The position numbers and the translations under genes were made by a program. DNA of 64,000 bases, taken from Prolixibacteraceae bacterium UBA1413. Its GTDB lineage: Bacteria > Bacteroidota > Bacteroidia > Bacteroidales > Prolixibacteraceae. The stretch's first letter is position 1. Every line of letters starts with the position of its first letter. Of this stretch, positions 26,380 through 35,099 are shown piece after piece. The notes under the pieces were generated by a model. The model made no database searches. It had not been told where the DNA came from and saw only the letters and a program-made list of their open reading frames with translations. The DNA lies in contig DBPT01000006.1 in NCBI GenBank assembly GCA_002304925.1, forward strand, positions 270,865 to 334,864. Direction: 5' to 3'.

Positions 26380-29300
26380 ATGAAAAAAAAATTAATCTGC
26401 TATGGAAGAATCCCCATAGCTAACCAAATTGCACTAAAAATGAGGGTAACAATCCTATTTGTTCTAATGGCTGTCCTGAGCGGATATGCTGTTGACACTT
26501 ACTCCCAGTCAGCAAGGCTGACATTAAAAATGGAAAACACGACAATCAGGGAAGTACTCAAGGCGATTGAGGATCAAAGTGAGTTCCGGTTCTTTTACAG
26601 TGGACAAGTCAACGTAGATGCCAAAACCTCCGTGAATGTCAATGAAAAGAACATCACAGGAACCCTGGATGAGATATTTCAGGGCACCGGGATAAGTTAC
26701 GTAGTTTACGGGCGTCAGATTGCCCTTTTTCCAAGGCTGGAAGCTGAATCCCCGTCAGGAGGCAAACAGCAACAGAATTCGGTTTCAGGGACCATCACCG
26801 ACCATGCCGGAAATCCGCTGCCCGGTGTAACCGTTCTGATTAAAGGGACTAGCAACGGCACAGTTACCGATAACAATGGCAATTACGTTTTAACAAATAT
26901 CCGGCCTTCCTCGATCCTGGTATTTTCATTCGTGGGGATGAAATCACAAGAAGTGGTTGTTGGGAATCAAACTGTCCTGAACATCCGACTTGAAGATGAA
27001 ACGATCGGAATTGATGAAGTAGTGGCTATTGGGTATGGCACCCGGCAGCGCAAAAGTATTACCGGATCGATTGACCAGATCAGTTCAGGTATATTTGAGG
27101 ACAGGCCCGTCAGCAATACCATGCAGGCCTTGCAAGGTGCCTCAGCCAACCTTATTATCCAACAAAGAAACATGAACCCGAATGATAATAGCATAAGCAT
27201 CAACATTCGCGGGGTCAGCACGATGGGGAATAACGATCCTTTGATTGTAATTGATGGATTGATCTCAAGTACCAGCACGCTGAACAATTTGAATCCCAAC
27301 GACATTGAAAAAATTTCGGTATTGAAGGATGCCGGAAGTGCCGCTATTTATGGCTCCAGGTCGGCAAATGGTGTCATCCTGGTCACCACCAGGCAGGGCT
27401 CAAAAGTGGGTAAACCTACTGTCAGGTTCAGTGGTTTGGTGGGTTATGAGAACCCCGACATTCTTTATCAACCGGTGCAGGGATGGCAGAACGCCATGTT
27501 GCGAAACGAAGCCAACATGAACATCGGTAGCGCTCCTGCATTCACCCCTCAAAAAATCCGTGATCTATATGATCACCAGGATGAGGAGTACTGGTATTTC
27601 AATGAAATAATGGTGAAAGGGCTGAAGCAGAACTACAACATGAGTGTTTCGGGGGGAAACGAGAGTTCAACCTATATGGTTTCCCTGGGATACATGGATC
27701 AGGAAAGCAATTTTACCGGCAACTTCGGTCTGCAACGTTACAATTTCCGTACGAACCTGACCACGGAGTACAAAAATTTCAAGTTATCCAGTGTTATGGC
27801 TTATAACCGCCGAAACGAGCGGACGATAGCCGGAGGTACCGGTAATATCATCATTAACTCAACCCGTATCCCACCCTATTACTATTACAAGTTCACGCAG
27901 GACGGCAAATACCTTGTAAATGATGTAATTGGCGATGACAATACCATGGCCAAACTTAAAGAGGGAGGCCATGAGGATAAAGACGAGGATAATTTCGTCG
28001 GAAGTTTAAACCTCGACTATAGAATTTTTAATGGGCTGACCGCAAAGGGACTGGTCGGACTGGACCTGACCCAGCATCACCGCTATCGCAGGGATATTAA
28101 AGTTCCCCTTTATTCTTCAGCCGATCTGGAGAATCCGGTGGTCTACATCAATCCGAATTCCCTGACAGAAGACTACAACAACAAAAGACATACTATAAGC
28201 ACCCAGTTCTTCCTCGATTTTGATCGCACCTTTAATTCCGACCACAATGTCACCGGATTGATCGGTGTTTCGAATGAATCTTACACGTTTAAAGCCAGTC
28301 GCATTGCCTGGGAATACACCGATGATGACTTGGGGCTTCCTACTACTGACGCTTCAAAACAGAGTACCGGTAACCATAACTCTAATGCAGCTACCGACCA
28401 GACCAGCATTTCCTCTCTTTTTGGTAGAGCAGGGTACAATTATGCCGACAAATACTATACTGACCTTTCGTTCCGCTATGATGGCTCCTCTAAATTCGCG
28501 AAGGACTACCGCTGGGGATTTTTCCCATCCTTTTCTGCTGCATGGCGGATTTCGGAAGAGAATTTTATGGGAAATTACAAGACGAATGTGGGAGATTTGA
28601 AACTGCGTACATCCTATGGGGTTTTAGGGAACCAAAATGTAGACAACTATTCCTATCAGACTGTTTACCAGATGTACACCAATTCCTATGTTTTTAACAA
28701 CCTGCCGGTACCGGGTACCGGGTACACTTATGGAAATCCATTTCTGACCTGGGAAAAATCTGCAAATTTCAACTTCGGAATTGATGCTACTTTCCTGAAG
28801 AACAACCTTTTCGTGTCGTTGGATTATTTCAGAAAAAAAACCTGGGATATTCTTTTAACACCGGAAGTCTCCTCTGTCTTCGGGAGTTCAGCCGCTAAGG
28901 AAAATGCCGGAACCATGCAAAACCGCGGTTGGGAGGCAACAATCAACTATAAACTCAAATCAGGTGATTTCAGTCATAATTTTAATCTGAATATCTCGGA
29001 TACCAAAAATGAAGTTACCGATTTTGGCGGGAAAGAGCGTATTGACCAGACCGACCAGCTTTACAAGCTCATCCGGGAAGGTGAAGCCCTGGGATCCTAT
29101 TTCGGCTATAAAACCGACGGATTATTCCAGAGTTATGATGAAATTGCCAACAGCGCCCTTCCTCTTGGCGCTTCAGTTCATCCGGGAGATGTTAAATATG
29201 TGGATACTTATAAAGATGGGGTGATCGATGAAAAGGACCGCACGGTACTCGGAAACGCATTCCCCAGATACACCTTCGGATTCATCTACGATTTAACCTA

Positions 29301-29793
29301 TAATAACTTCGACTTCAACGTTCTCATTCAAGGTGTCGGAAAACGTGACATGTATGTACGGGGTGAACTGGTGGAACCCTTCCATTCCAATTACTCCTAT
29401 GCTATTTACAAGCACCAGCTTGATTTCTGGACACCCACAAATCCTGAAGCAAAATGGCCCCGGCTGGTAGCCCCCGGATCGCCTTCCAGCGCGAACAACT
29501 GGGGAAAGGCAGGCACCGATATTTATCTTTTAGACGGAGCTTACCTGCGTGTAAAAAACATCCAACTGGGATATTCCATACCGAGACAATTCACTTCTAA
29601 ATTCGGCGTTCAGAAATTGCGTATCAGCGTGAATGCACAGAACGCATTGACGCTGTCGAAAAACTCTTTTATCGATCCTGAGTCTTCAGAATTCGGTAAT
29701 AACATGGGTGGCATTGGTGGTGTTGGTGCAAACAGCGCCCGTAACTATCCTACTTTGGTATATTATGGATTCGGATTGGATTTAGAATTTTAA
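26380..29793 (+). CDS. SusC-family TonB-dependent transporter with STN signalling domain
   Basis: A 1137-residue outer-membrane transporter, about 100 residues longer than the first SusC because it has an N-terminal STN domain (about 48-115: TLKMENTTIREVLKAIED, then YVVYGRQIALFPR) that talks to FecR. Next come a carboxypeptidase-regulatory-like domain (about 130-210, VSGTITDHAGNPLPGVTVL), the plug with IEKISVLKDAGSAAIYGSRS, and the barrel, ending YYGFGLDLEF. The leader before the hydrophobic core is about 20 residues long, which is normal for this group. SusD begins 13 bp later. By context the cargo is alpha-mannan oligosaccharide. Confidence 0.96.
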   Translation: MKKKLICYGRIPIANQIALKMRVTILFVLMAVLSGYAVDTYSQSARLTLKMENTTIREVLKAIEDQSEFRFFYSGQVNVDAKTSVNVNEKNITGTLDEIFQGTGISYVVYGRQIALFPRLEAESPSGGKQQQNSVSGTITDHAGNPLPGVTVLIKGTSNGTVTDNNGNYVLTNIRPSSILVFSFVGMKSQEVVVGNQTVLNIRLEDETIGIDEVVAIGYGTRQRKSITGSIDQISSGIFEDRPVSNTMQALQGASANLIIQQRNMNPNDNSISINIRGVSTMGNNDPLIVIDGLISSTSTLNNLNPNDIEKISVLKDAGSAAIYGSRSANGVILVTTRQGSKVGKPTVRFSGLVGYENPDILYQPVQGWQNAMLRNEANMNIGSAPAFTPQKIRDLYDHQDEEYWYFNEIMVKGLKQNYNMSVSGGNESSTYMVSLGYMDQESNFTGNFGLQRYNFRTNLTTEYKNFKLSSVMAYNRRNERTIAGGTGNIIINSTRIPPYYYYKFTQDGKYLVNDVIGDDNTMAKLKEGGHEDKDEDNFVGSLNLDYRIFNGLTAKGLVGLDLTQHHRYRRDIKVPLYSSADLENPVVYINPNSLTEDYNNKRHTISTQFFLDFDRTFNSDHNVTGLIGVSNESYTFKASRIAWEYTDDDLGLPTTDASKQSTGNHNSNAATDQTSISSLFGRAGYNYADKYYTDLSFRYDGSSKFAKDYRWGFFPSFSAAWRISEENFMGNYKTNVGDLKLRTSYGVLGNQNVDNYSYQTVYQMYTNSYVFNNLPVPGTGYTYGNPFLTWEKSANFNFGIDATFLKNNLFVSLDYFRKKTWDILLTPEVSSVFGSSAAKENAGTMQNRGWEATINYKLKSGDFSHNFNLNISDTKNEVTDFGGKERIDQTDQLYKLIREGEALGSYFGYKTDGLFQSYDEIANSALPLGASVHPGDVKYVDTYKDGVIDEKDRTVLGNAFPRYTFGFIYDLTYNNFDFNVLIQGVGKRDMYVRGELVEPFHSNYSYAIYKHQLDFWTPTNPEAKWPRLVAPGSPSSANNWGKAGTDIYLLDGAYLRVKNIQLGYSIPRQFTSKFGVQKLRISVNAQNALTLSKNSFIDPESSEFGNNMGGIGGVGANSARNYPTLVYYGFGLDLEF

Positions 29794-29806
29794 AAAGGTT
29801 GATATT

Positions 29807-31426
29807 ATGAAAAAAGGATTCTTTAAATACTATATCGGGATTTTCAGCCTGATCCTCGTGGTGCTTCCCTCATGTAACGAATTGGATTTAGCGCCTACGA
29901 ACAAATTCACTGACCTAAATTACTGGACCTCACCCGAAAAAGCTTCGGCCGTCCTGAGTATGGCTTATAGTCAGATGTTCGGAGCCAATTATTTCTTTGC
30001 AAATGAAAGACTCTCTGATAACCTATATGAAGGCAGGGGAAATACGGATGAGAAAATCATTACCTCCGGACAGGCTGATGCCGCCCTGGGTCGCTTTGCC
30101 AACGAATGGAGAAACTGTTATGAAGGCATTAAAACATGTCATACTTTCCTGGAAAACATAGACAGGGTTGGAGGCCTGGATGAAACATTAAAGGGAAGAA
30201 TGATAGCTGAAGCCCGGTTTATCAGAGCCTCCCTGTTTTTCAGACTAACCACTCATTATGGAGATGTTCCCCTGTTTAAAGCAAACCTGTCATTACAGGA
30301 AGCCAATACCATTGCCCGTACTCCAAAAGCCGATGTGATAGACTTCGTCAGAAAGGAATTGAATGAGATTGTGACAATATTACCTACCAGACAACACTAT
30401 TCAGCCTCCGATAATGGCAGGATTACCAAAGGAGCCGTCATGATGCTGCTGGCGCGTACCTACTTATATGAAAACGACTGGGCTAATGTAGCTTCAGTAA
30501 GTGAAAAAATCATGAATGGCGAATACGGACAGTATGCCTTGTTTCCGAGTTATCCAGGGCTTTTCTTACCCGAAAATGAGTACAACAGTGAAGTCATTCT
30601 TGACATGGGATACACTCTCAACCTCCGAACCTGGGGCGAGTTTTATGATGCAATCCCAATTTCGGTAGGAGGGCGCATCAATGCATTTGCCCCAACCCAG
30701 GAACTGGTCGACGATTACATTATGAAAAACGGGAAAGCCATCCACGAAACGGGCTCCGGTTACAATGAAGATAATCCTTACAGCAACCGGGACCCACGCT
30801 TTGCCGCAACCATTGTTTATCACGAATATAAATGGATAAAAGGTAACGGCACCTCCTCGACGATTTACATCAAACCCGGTTCTTCAAAAGAGGCAGGGGC
30901 TTCCAATCTGGATGAATACGCCGGGCCGGGACAGAACTCCACGGGAACGGGTTATTACCTTAGGAAGTATTTCGATCCGACGGCTCCGGCCAGTCTTCAG
31001 GCAGGATTGAATCTCATCCTTATGAGGTATGCCGATGTTTTGCTCATGTATGCAGAAGCTAAAAATGAATTGGGACAGATGAATGAAGAGATCTGGAACA
31101 AAACCATCAAGCCGATCAGGCAGCGTGCCGGATTTACCGATGCTTCTGCATTGAACTATCCCGGTACTGACCTCCGGAATATCATCAGGCGGGAGCGCCG
31201 ATGTGAATTGGCTGTGGAAGGCTTGAGACTTTTCGACATCCGCCGTTGGAAAACTATTGAAACCGTCATGAACGGCAATCCTCATGGCGCCAAGTTCGCA
31301 GCCAATAATACCCAGTTGATCCAACTGGATATGAGAAGGTTTAACAAGGACAGGGATTATCTGTTCGCAGTTCCCCAGTCCCAAAGGGATATCAATCCGA
31401 ATCTCACGCAAAACAATGGGTATTAA
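29807..31426 (+). CDS. SusD-family surface glycan-binding lipoprotein of the mannan locus
   Basis: A 539-residue lipoprotein, signal peptide ending VVLPSCNE with lipidated Cys near 25. Typical SusD features: LAPTNKFTDLNYWTSPEKAS after the Cys, MIAEARFIRASLFFRLTTHYG, GRITKGAVMMLLARTYLYEN, and the C-terminal RRERRCELAVEGLRLFDIRR followed by FAVPQSQRDINPNLTQNNGY. It partners the SusC encoded directly upstream and would bind mannan fragments above the barrel. Its end lies 43 bp before the SusE-like gene. Confidence 0.96.
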   Translation: MKKGFFKYYIGIFSLILVVLPSCNELDLAPTNKFTDLNYWTSPEKASAVLSMAYSQMFGANYFFANERLSDNLYEGRGNTDEKIITSGQADAALGRFANEWRNCYEGIKTCHTFLENIDRVGGLDETLKGRMIAEARFIRASLFFRLTTHYGDVPLFKANLSLQEANTIARTPKADVIDFVRKELNEIVTILPTRQHYSASDNGRITKGAVMMLLARTYLYENDWANVASVSEKIMNGEYGQYALFPSYPGLFLPENEYNSEVILDMGYTLNLRTWGEFYDAIPISVGGRINAFAPTQELVDDYIMKNGKAIHETGSGYNEDNPYSNRDPRFAATIVYHEYKWIKGNGTSSTIYIKPGSSKEAGASNLDEYAGPGQNSTGTGYYLRKYFDPTAPASLQAGLNLILMRYADVLLMYAEAKNELGQMNEEIWNKTIKPIRQRAGFTDASALNYPGTDLRNIIRRERRCELAVEGLRLFDIRRWKTIETVMNGNPHGAKFAANNTQLIQLDMRRFNKDRDYLFAVPQSQRDINPNLTQNNGY

Positions 31427-31469
31427 TTATTATGTGGTTTCAACGTATCAATTTATAAATTGTATAATT

Positions 31470-32594
31470 ATGAAAACAATAGGTCCTAAAATAATCCTGC
31501 TGATATCTCTGATTCTTGCTTTTTTTGCCTGCAGTGATGATGGGGAAGTCAGAGATATTGGCGTGACTCCGGTAAAAAAACTATATGAACCGGATAATGG
31601 GAAAGCGGTTGTATTACAATCTTCCGCTTCGGCAATTTTGTATTTTGAATGGGAACCTGCCAGAGCTGAAAACAGTGGAACCGTTTTATATGAAGTAGTG
31701 TTTGACAAAGCCGATGGCAACTTCTCCAATCCGATTTATACTACGGCTTCCGGGAATAACGGCGGAGCTAATCATGCCATGATTTCCCACAAAGTAATGA
31801 ATAGAATTGCTGCATTGGCAGGGATCGAATCTTCGGCAAAAGGTACCATTAAATGGACTGTTTACTCTTCAAAAGGTATAGATCCCGTAAAAGCGGAGGA
31901 AGAGCGCATGCTGACAGTAACGCGTTTGGCCGGCTTAGCTGATATTCCCAACCAACTCTATATTACTGGAGCAGGAACAGAAGCTGGAGGAGAACTCAGC
32001 AATGCACTGATCATGAAGAAGATTACCGATGGGGAATTTGAAATCTATACCAAATTAACTGCCGGTCAGCCCTTCAAGTTTGTCAGTTCTAACACAGGTT
32101 CACCCGTTGAGTACTCCCTGAGTGGGGAAAAAGTTGTTGAAAAAGGAACTTCTACCGTGACAAAAACAGGTATTTACAAATACTATATCGATTTTAACAT
32201 TGGTGCGTTTACTACCAAGGAGGTCACCAAAGTGAACCTGTTCCTTAATTGGTCGCAGCGAAAAATTGAATTGCCCTATAAAGGATTTGGAATATGGGAA
32301 TTGACCAACCACACCATTACCGGCCTTTCTGGGAATGACAACAATGACGACCGGTATAAATTCAGAATGGAAAGTTCCAAGGGAGAAACCGAGTGGAGGG
32401 CAATCAATAATGACAGCAAACCTACCGGAAATGATGCCTATTACTACATGGTGGAAAAAACCAATGTGGAACAGTGGACCAACAACCAGATCTGGAAAAA
32501 TCCATCCACAACTGGGTGGAATGACAAAACTTATGATATCATGTTCTCATTGAATCCCAAAAATGAGTACACCCACAATTTAGTTATAAAATAA
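31470..32594 (+). CDS. SusE/SusF-like outer-membrane glycan-binding lipoprotein (copy 1)
   Basis: A 374-residue surface lipoprotein with signal peptide and Cys in AFFACSDDGE. The start at 31470 is chosen because it gives a standard lipoprotein signal; the ATG at 31416 would overlap the SusD gene. An N-terminal SusE-type immunoglobulin domain (LYEPDNGKAVVLQSSASAIL, then KAEEERMLTVTRLAG) is followed by starch-binding-like beta-sandwiches (YITGAGTEAGGELSNALIM, and a YKFRMESSKGETEW strand). It is not catalytic; it would hold polysaccharide at the cell surface. It is clearly paralogous to the next gene, which starts on its stop codon. Confidence 0.9.
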   Translation: MKTIGPKIILLISLILAFFACSDDGEVRDIGVTPVKKLYEPDNGKAVVLQSSASAILYFEWEPARAENSGTVLYEVVFDKADGNFSNPIYTTASGNNGGANHAMISHKVMNRIAALAGIESSAKGTIKWTVYSSKGIDPVKAEEERMLTVTRLAGLADIPNQLYITGAGTEAGGELSNALIMKKITDGEFEIYTKLTAGQPFKFVSSNTGSPVEYSLSGEKVVEKGTSTVTKTGIYKYYIDFNIGAFTTKEVTKVNLFLNWSQRKIELPYKGFGIWELTNHTITGLSGNDNNDDRYKFRMESSKGETEWRAINNDSKPTGNDAYYYMVEKTNVEQWTNNQIWKNPSTTGWNDKTYDIMFSLNPKNEYTHNLVIK

Positions 32595-32608
32595 TGAGGA
32601 TAAATATT

Positions 32609-33748
32609 ATGAAGAATATACTAATAAAAACAGGCTGTTTAGCTGCGTTGGTTTTAATACTGATGGCATGCAACGACACGATGGGCGACCCCGACTACCG
32701 GTTAACAGAGGTTAAAGCGCTAATTGAACCTGCCAATGGCAAGACCATCAAGCTGGAGCCTTTGCCTTCAGCCTCTGTATATTTCGAGTGGGAATACATT
32801 GAGGTGGAAAAGGGGGGTACTGCTGTTTACCAGATAGCTTTTGACAAACCTGACGGGGATTTTTCAGATCCCGTGTACATGGTTAATTCCGGGAACAACG
32901 GTTTTAACAACCATGTTACCCTGTCACATAAACAACTGAACAAGATTGCCGGAATGGCCGGAATTTTCCCATCAGAGACAGGTTCGGTTAAATGGACGGT
33001 ATTCTCTTCAAAGGGCACAAAAGCCATGAAGGCAGCTTCGGAAAACACCATCACAATTACGCGCCTGGCAGGCTTTGAAGAAGTGCCCATCGATGTGTAT
33101 GTTACAGGAGAAGGTTCCGAAGGGGGCGCTGACCTTTCAAAAGCTCAAAAGATGAAGGCCGTTGCTGGTGGCGAATTTGAAGTCTATACTAAATTAAAAG
33201 CCAACAGCCCCTATTATTTTACAGACAGTCGCAGCGGCACTCCCCGGAAATTTTACACGGCCGATGGACTGGTCAAGGAAAACGGATCCTCGAAGGTACC
33301 AACTGAAGGTATTTACAGGATAACCCTCGATTTCAATACCGGGGCCAGCACGTATACCCTGGTGCTTGGAATCGGATTCTATTTCAGTCCCGCCGGGAGT
33401 CTACTGTTTGAATTACCCTACAAGGGAAATGGAATATTCCAGGCCAAAGAAACGGTCACCTTTAAACAAGAAGGCTGGGGAAGAGATGAACGCTATAAAT
33501 TCAGAATGTTCGTCAAAGAGAATGGCGGAGCAGGGGAAATGAAGGAACTGGAATGGGGTACTTTAAACCAGACTGATTCCCGCCCGACACCGACTACCGC
33601 GGAATCTTACTACTACCTCAAATTACTGACAAATCTGACACAATGGGATAACAAGTGGAAGTTAATGGGAGATTTCGACGGCGTTCCTGCAGTTTACACC
33701 ATTTATCTTCAGGCTGATAAACCCTATACACACTCCGTAACCAAATAA
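32609..33748 (+). CDS. SusE/SusF-like outer-membrane glycan-binding lipoprotein (copy 2)
   Basis: A 379-residue lipoprotein with Cys in LILMACNDT. Two starts are possible: ATG 32594, overlapping the previous stop as TAATG, and ATG 32609, which gives the neater signal peptide. It aligns along its length with the previous gene: LIEPANGKTI with LYEPDNGKAV, SGNNGFNNHVTLSHKQLNKI with SGNNGGANHAMISHKVMNRI, ITRLAGFEEVP with VTRLAGLADIP, and GGEFEVYTKL with DGEFEIYTKL. The pair therefore arose by tandem duplication and diverged, probably to bind different mannan motifs. A hairpin terminator follows. Confidence 0.9.
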   Translation: MKNILIKTGCLAALVLILMACNDTMGDPDYRLTEVKALIEPANGKTIKLEPLPSASVYFEWEYIEVEKGGTAVYQIAFDKPDGDFSDPVYMVNSGNNGFNNHVTLSHKQLNKIAGMAGIFPSETGSVKWTVFSSKGTKAMKAASENTITITRLAGFEEVPIDVYVTGEGSEGGADLSKAQKMKAVAGGEFEVYTKLKANSPYYFTDSRSGTPRKFYTADGLVKENGSSKVPTEGIYRITLDFNTGASTYTLVLGIGFYFSPAGSLLFELPYKGNGIFQAKETVTFKQEGWGRDERYKFRMFVKENGGAGEMKELEWGTLNQTDSRPTPTTAESYYYLKLLTNLTQWDNKWKLMGDFDGVPAVYTIYLQADKPYTHSVTK

Positions 33749-33770
33749 TGCCGGCCTGAGTAAAACTATA

Positions 33771-33808
33771 AAGAGATAAGAGTTCGGAATTATGAACTCT
33801 TATCTCTT
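33771..33808 (+). terminator. Perfect 15-bp hairpin after the SusE/F genes
   Basis: AAGAGATAAGAGTTC (33771-33785) pairs without mismatch with GAACTCTTATCTCTT (33794-33808) around an 8-base loop. The run of T after it is short, so it may work as a partial terminator that lowers expression of the GH76 and GH92 genes. The hairpin covers the ATG at 33792, which supports 33840 as the GH76 start. Confidence 0.75.
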
Positions 33809-33839
33809 ATTCTCCAATCAATTTTCAAAGACCTATCAC

Positions 33840-34970
33840 ATGAAGAAGATCGTCTTAATACTCTTTTTGTTACAGCCCTGGCTGTTCATATCGTGCAAAG
33901 AAGATATTGATAACAACGGCAATGATCAGGATAAGGAAGAAAAAATAGACTGGAATGTTGCTGCCAACAGCAGCAGCAAAGCGCTGGTAAGCTCATTCTG
34001 GAATGTCAAAGAGAAGTGTTTTAATACTTTCAGCACGGGTGTGCTGAATTTTCAGTACTGGCCACAGGCGCATGCCCTGGATGTCATCATTGACGCCTAT
34101 TTGCGAACCGGTGACGTGACTTACAAAAATTACATAAGCCAATGGTTTGAAGGGGTGAAGGTCAAAAACGGGAATAGTTTTAAGAATGACTACTACGACG
34201 ATATGGAGTGGAATGCATTGGCTATCCTTCGCGCCTTCAAAGTCACCGGCGATGTGAAATATAAAGAAGCCGCTCTCGAAATCTGGGAGTACATAAAAGT
34301 CGGGTGGAATGAGAATGCCGGTGGTGGTATCACCTGGAAAAAAGGAATGGAATACAGTAAAAACGCCTGTTCCAATGGCCCGGCATGCATCCTGGCTGCC
34401 CGCCTTTACCAGGAGTTCGGCGACGAAAAAAACAAAGATTGGGCTCTTAAAATTTACAACTGGGAAAAATCAACCCTTTTCAACAGCAACAACGGGATCG
34501 TTTATGACAATATCAACAGCGAAACCGGCAAAATCCAGAATTGGATTTTTACCTATAATCAGGGAACTTTCATTGGTTCAGCAGTGGAATTACATAAAAT
34601 ATTCAATGAAAAATCTTATCTGAACGATGCAGTTTTAGCGGCAAACTATACCATCAGCAGTTTGGTGGACAATTCCATTCTTAAAAGTGAGGGAACAGGT
34701 GATGGCGGTCTTTTTAAGGGTATTTTTGTCAGATATTTTACCGACCTGATTCAACAGGACAGGCTGGATGCCACCGATAAAAAACGATACCTTCTTTTCA
34801 TGAAACACAACGCGGAAACCTTGTGGACGCAAGGGACAACGCTTCCTGAGGTTTTCTTTGGCCCAAACTGGAGGGTGAAACCGGGTTCCTCTACCGGGTT
34901 AACCGAACAAACGAGCGGATGCATGATGATCGAAGCAGCGGCTCATTTGCAAAAAGCCGGAATGCTGTAA
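33840..34970 (+). CDS. GH76 endo-alpha-1,6-mannanase lipoprotein
   Basis: A 376-residue surface lipoprotein (signal peptide ending LFISCKED) of family GH76, which cuts the alpha-1,6-mannan backbone of fungal mannoproteins with retention. The hallmark paired aspartates are in YYDDMEWNAL, giving nucleophile and acid/base. Other family features are FQYWPQAHALDVIIDAYLRT near the N terminus, GGGITWKKG, SNGPACILAARLY and FTYNQGTFIGSAVEL, from the (alpha/alpha)6 barrel. It is encoded in a SusCD locus beside GH92, the combination seen in alpha-mannan loci of Bacteroides thetaiotaomicron. It would make the first cuts at the cell surface. Confidence 0.95.
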   Translation: MKKIVLILFLLQPWLFISCKEDIDNNGNDQDKEEKIDWNVAANSSSKALVSSFWNVKEKCFNTFSTGVLNFQYWPQAHALDVIIDAYLRTGDVTYKNYISQWFEGVKVKNGNSFKNDYYDDMEWNALAILRAFKVTGDVKYKEAALEIWEYIKVGWNENAGGGITWKKGMEYSKNACSNGPACILAARLYQEFGDEKNKDWALKIYNWEKSTLFNSNNGIVYDNINSETGKIQNWIFTYNQGTFIGSAVELHKIFNEKSYLNDAVLAANYTISSLVDNSILKSEGTGDGGLFKGIFVRYFTDLIQQDRLDATDKKRYLLFMKHNAETLWTQGTTLPEVFFGPNWRVKPGSSTGLTEQTSGCMMIEAAAHLQKAGML

Positions 34971-35099
34971 TCATCCGGTTTATTCGCATATTCTGTTTTA
35001 CAAAACTCTGTTTCACATGAACGAACAAATACAGCCTTTATGGTAAACTATAACGTACCCGCTGAAATATTTGAACCATAACTATTTAACAGGTCGCTC

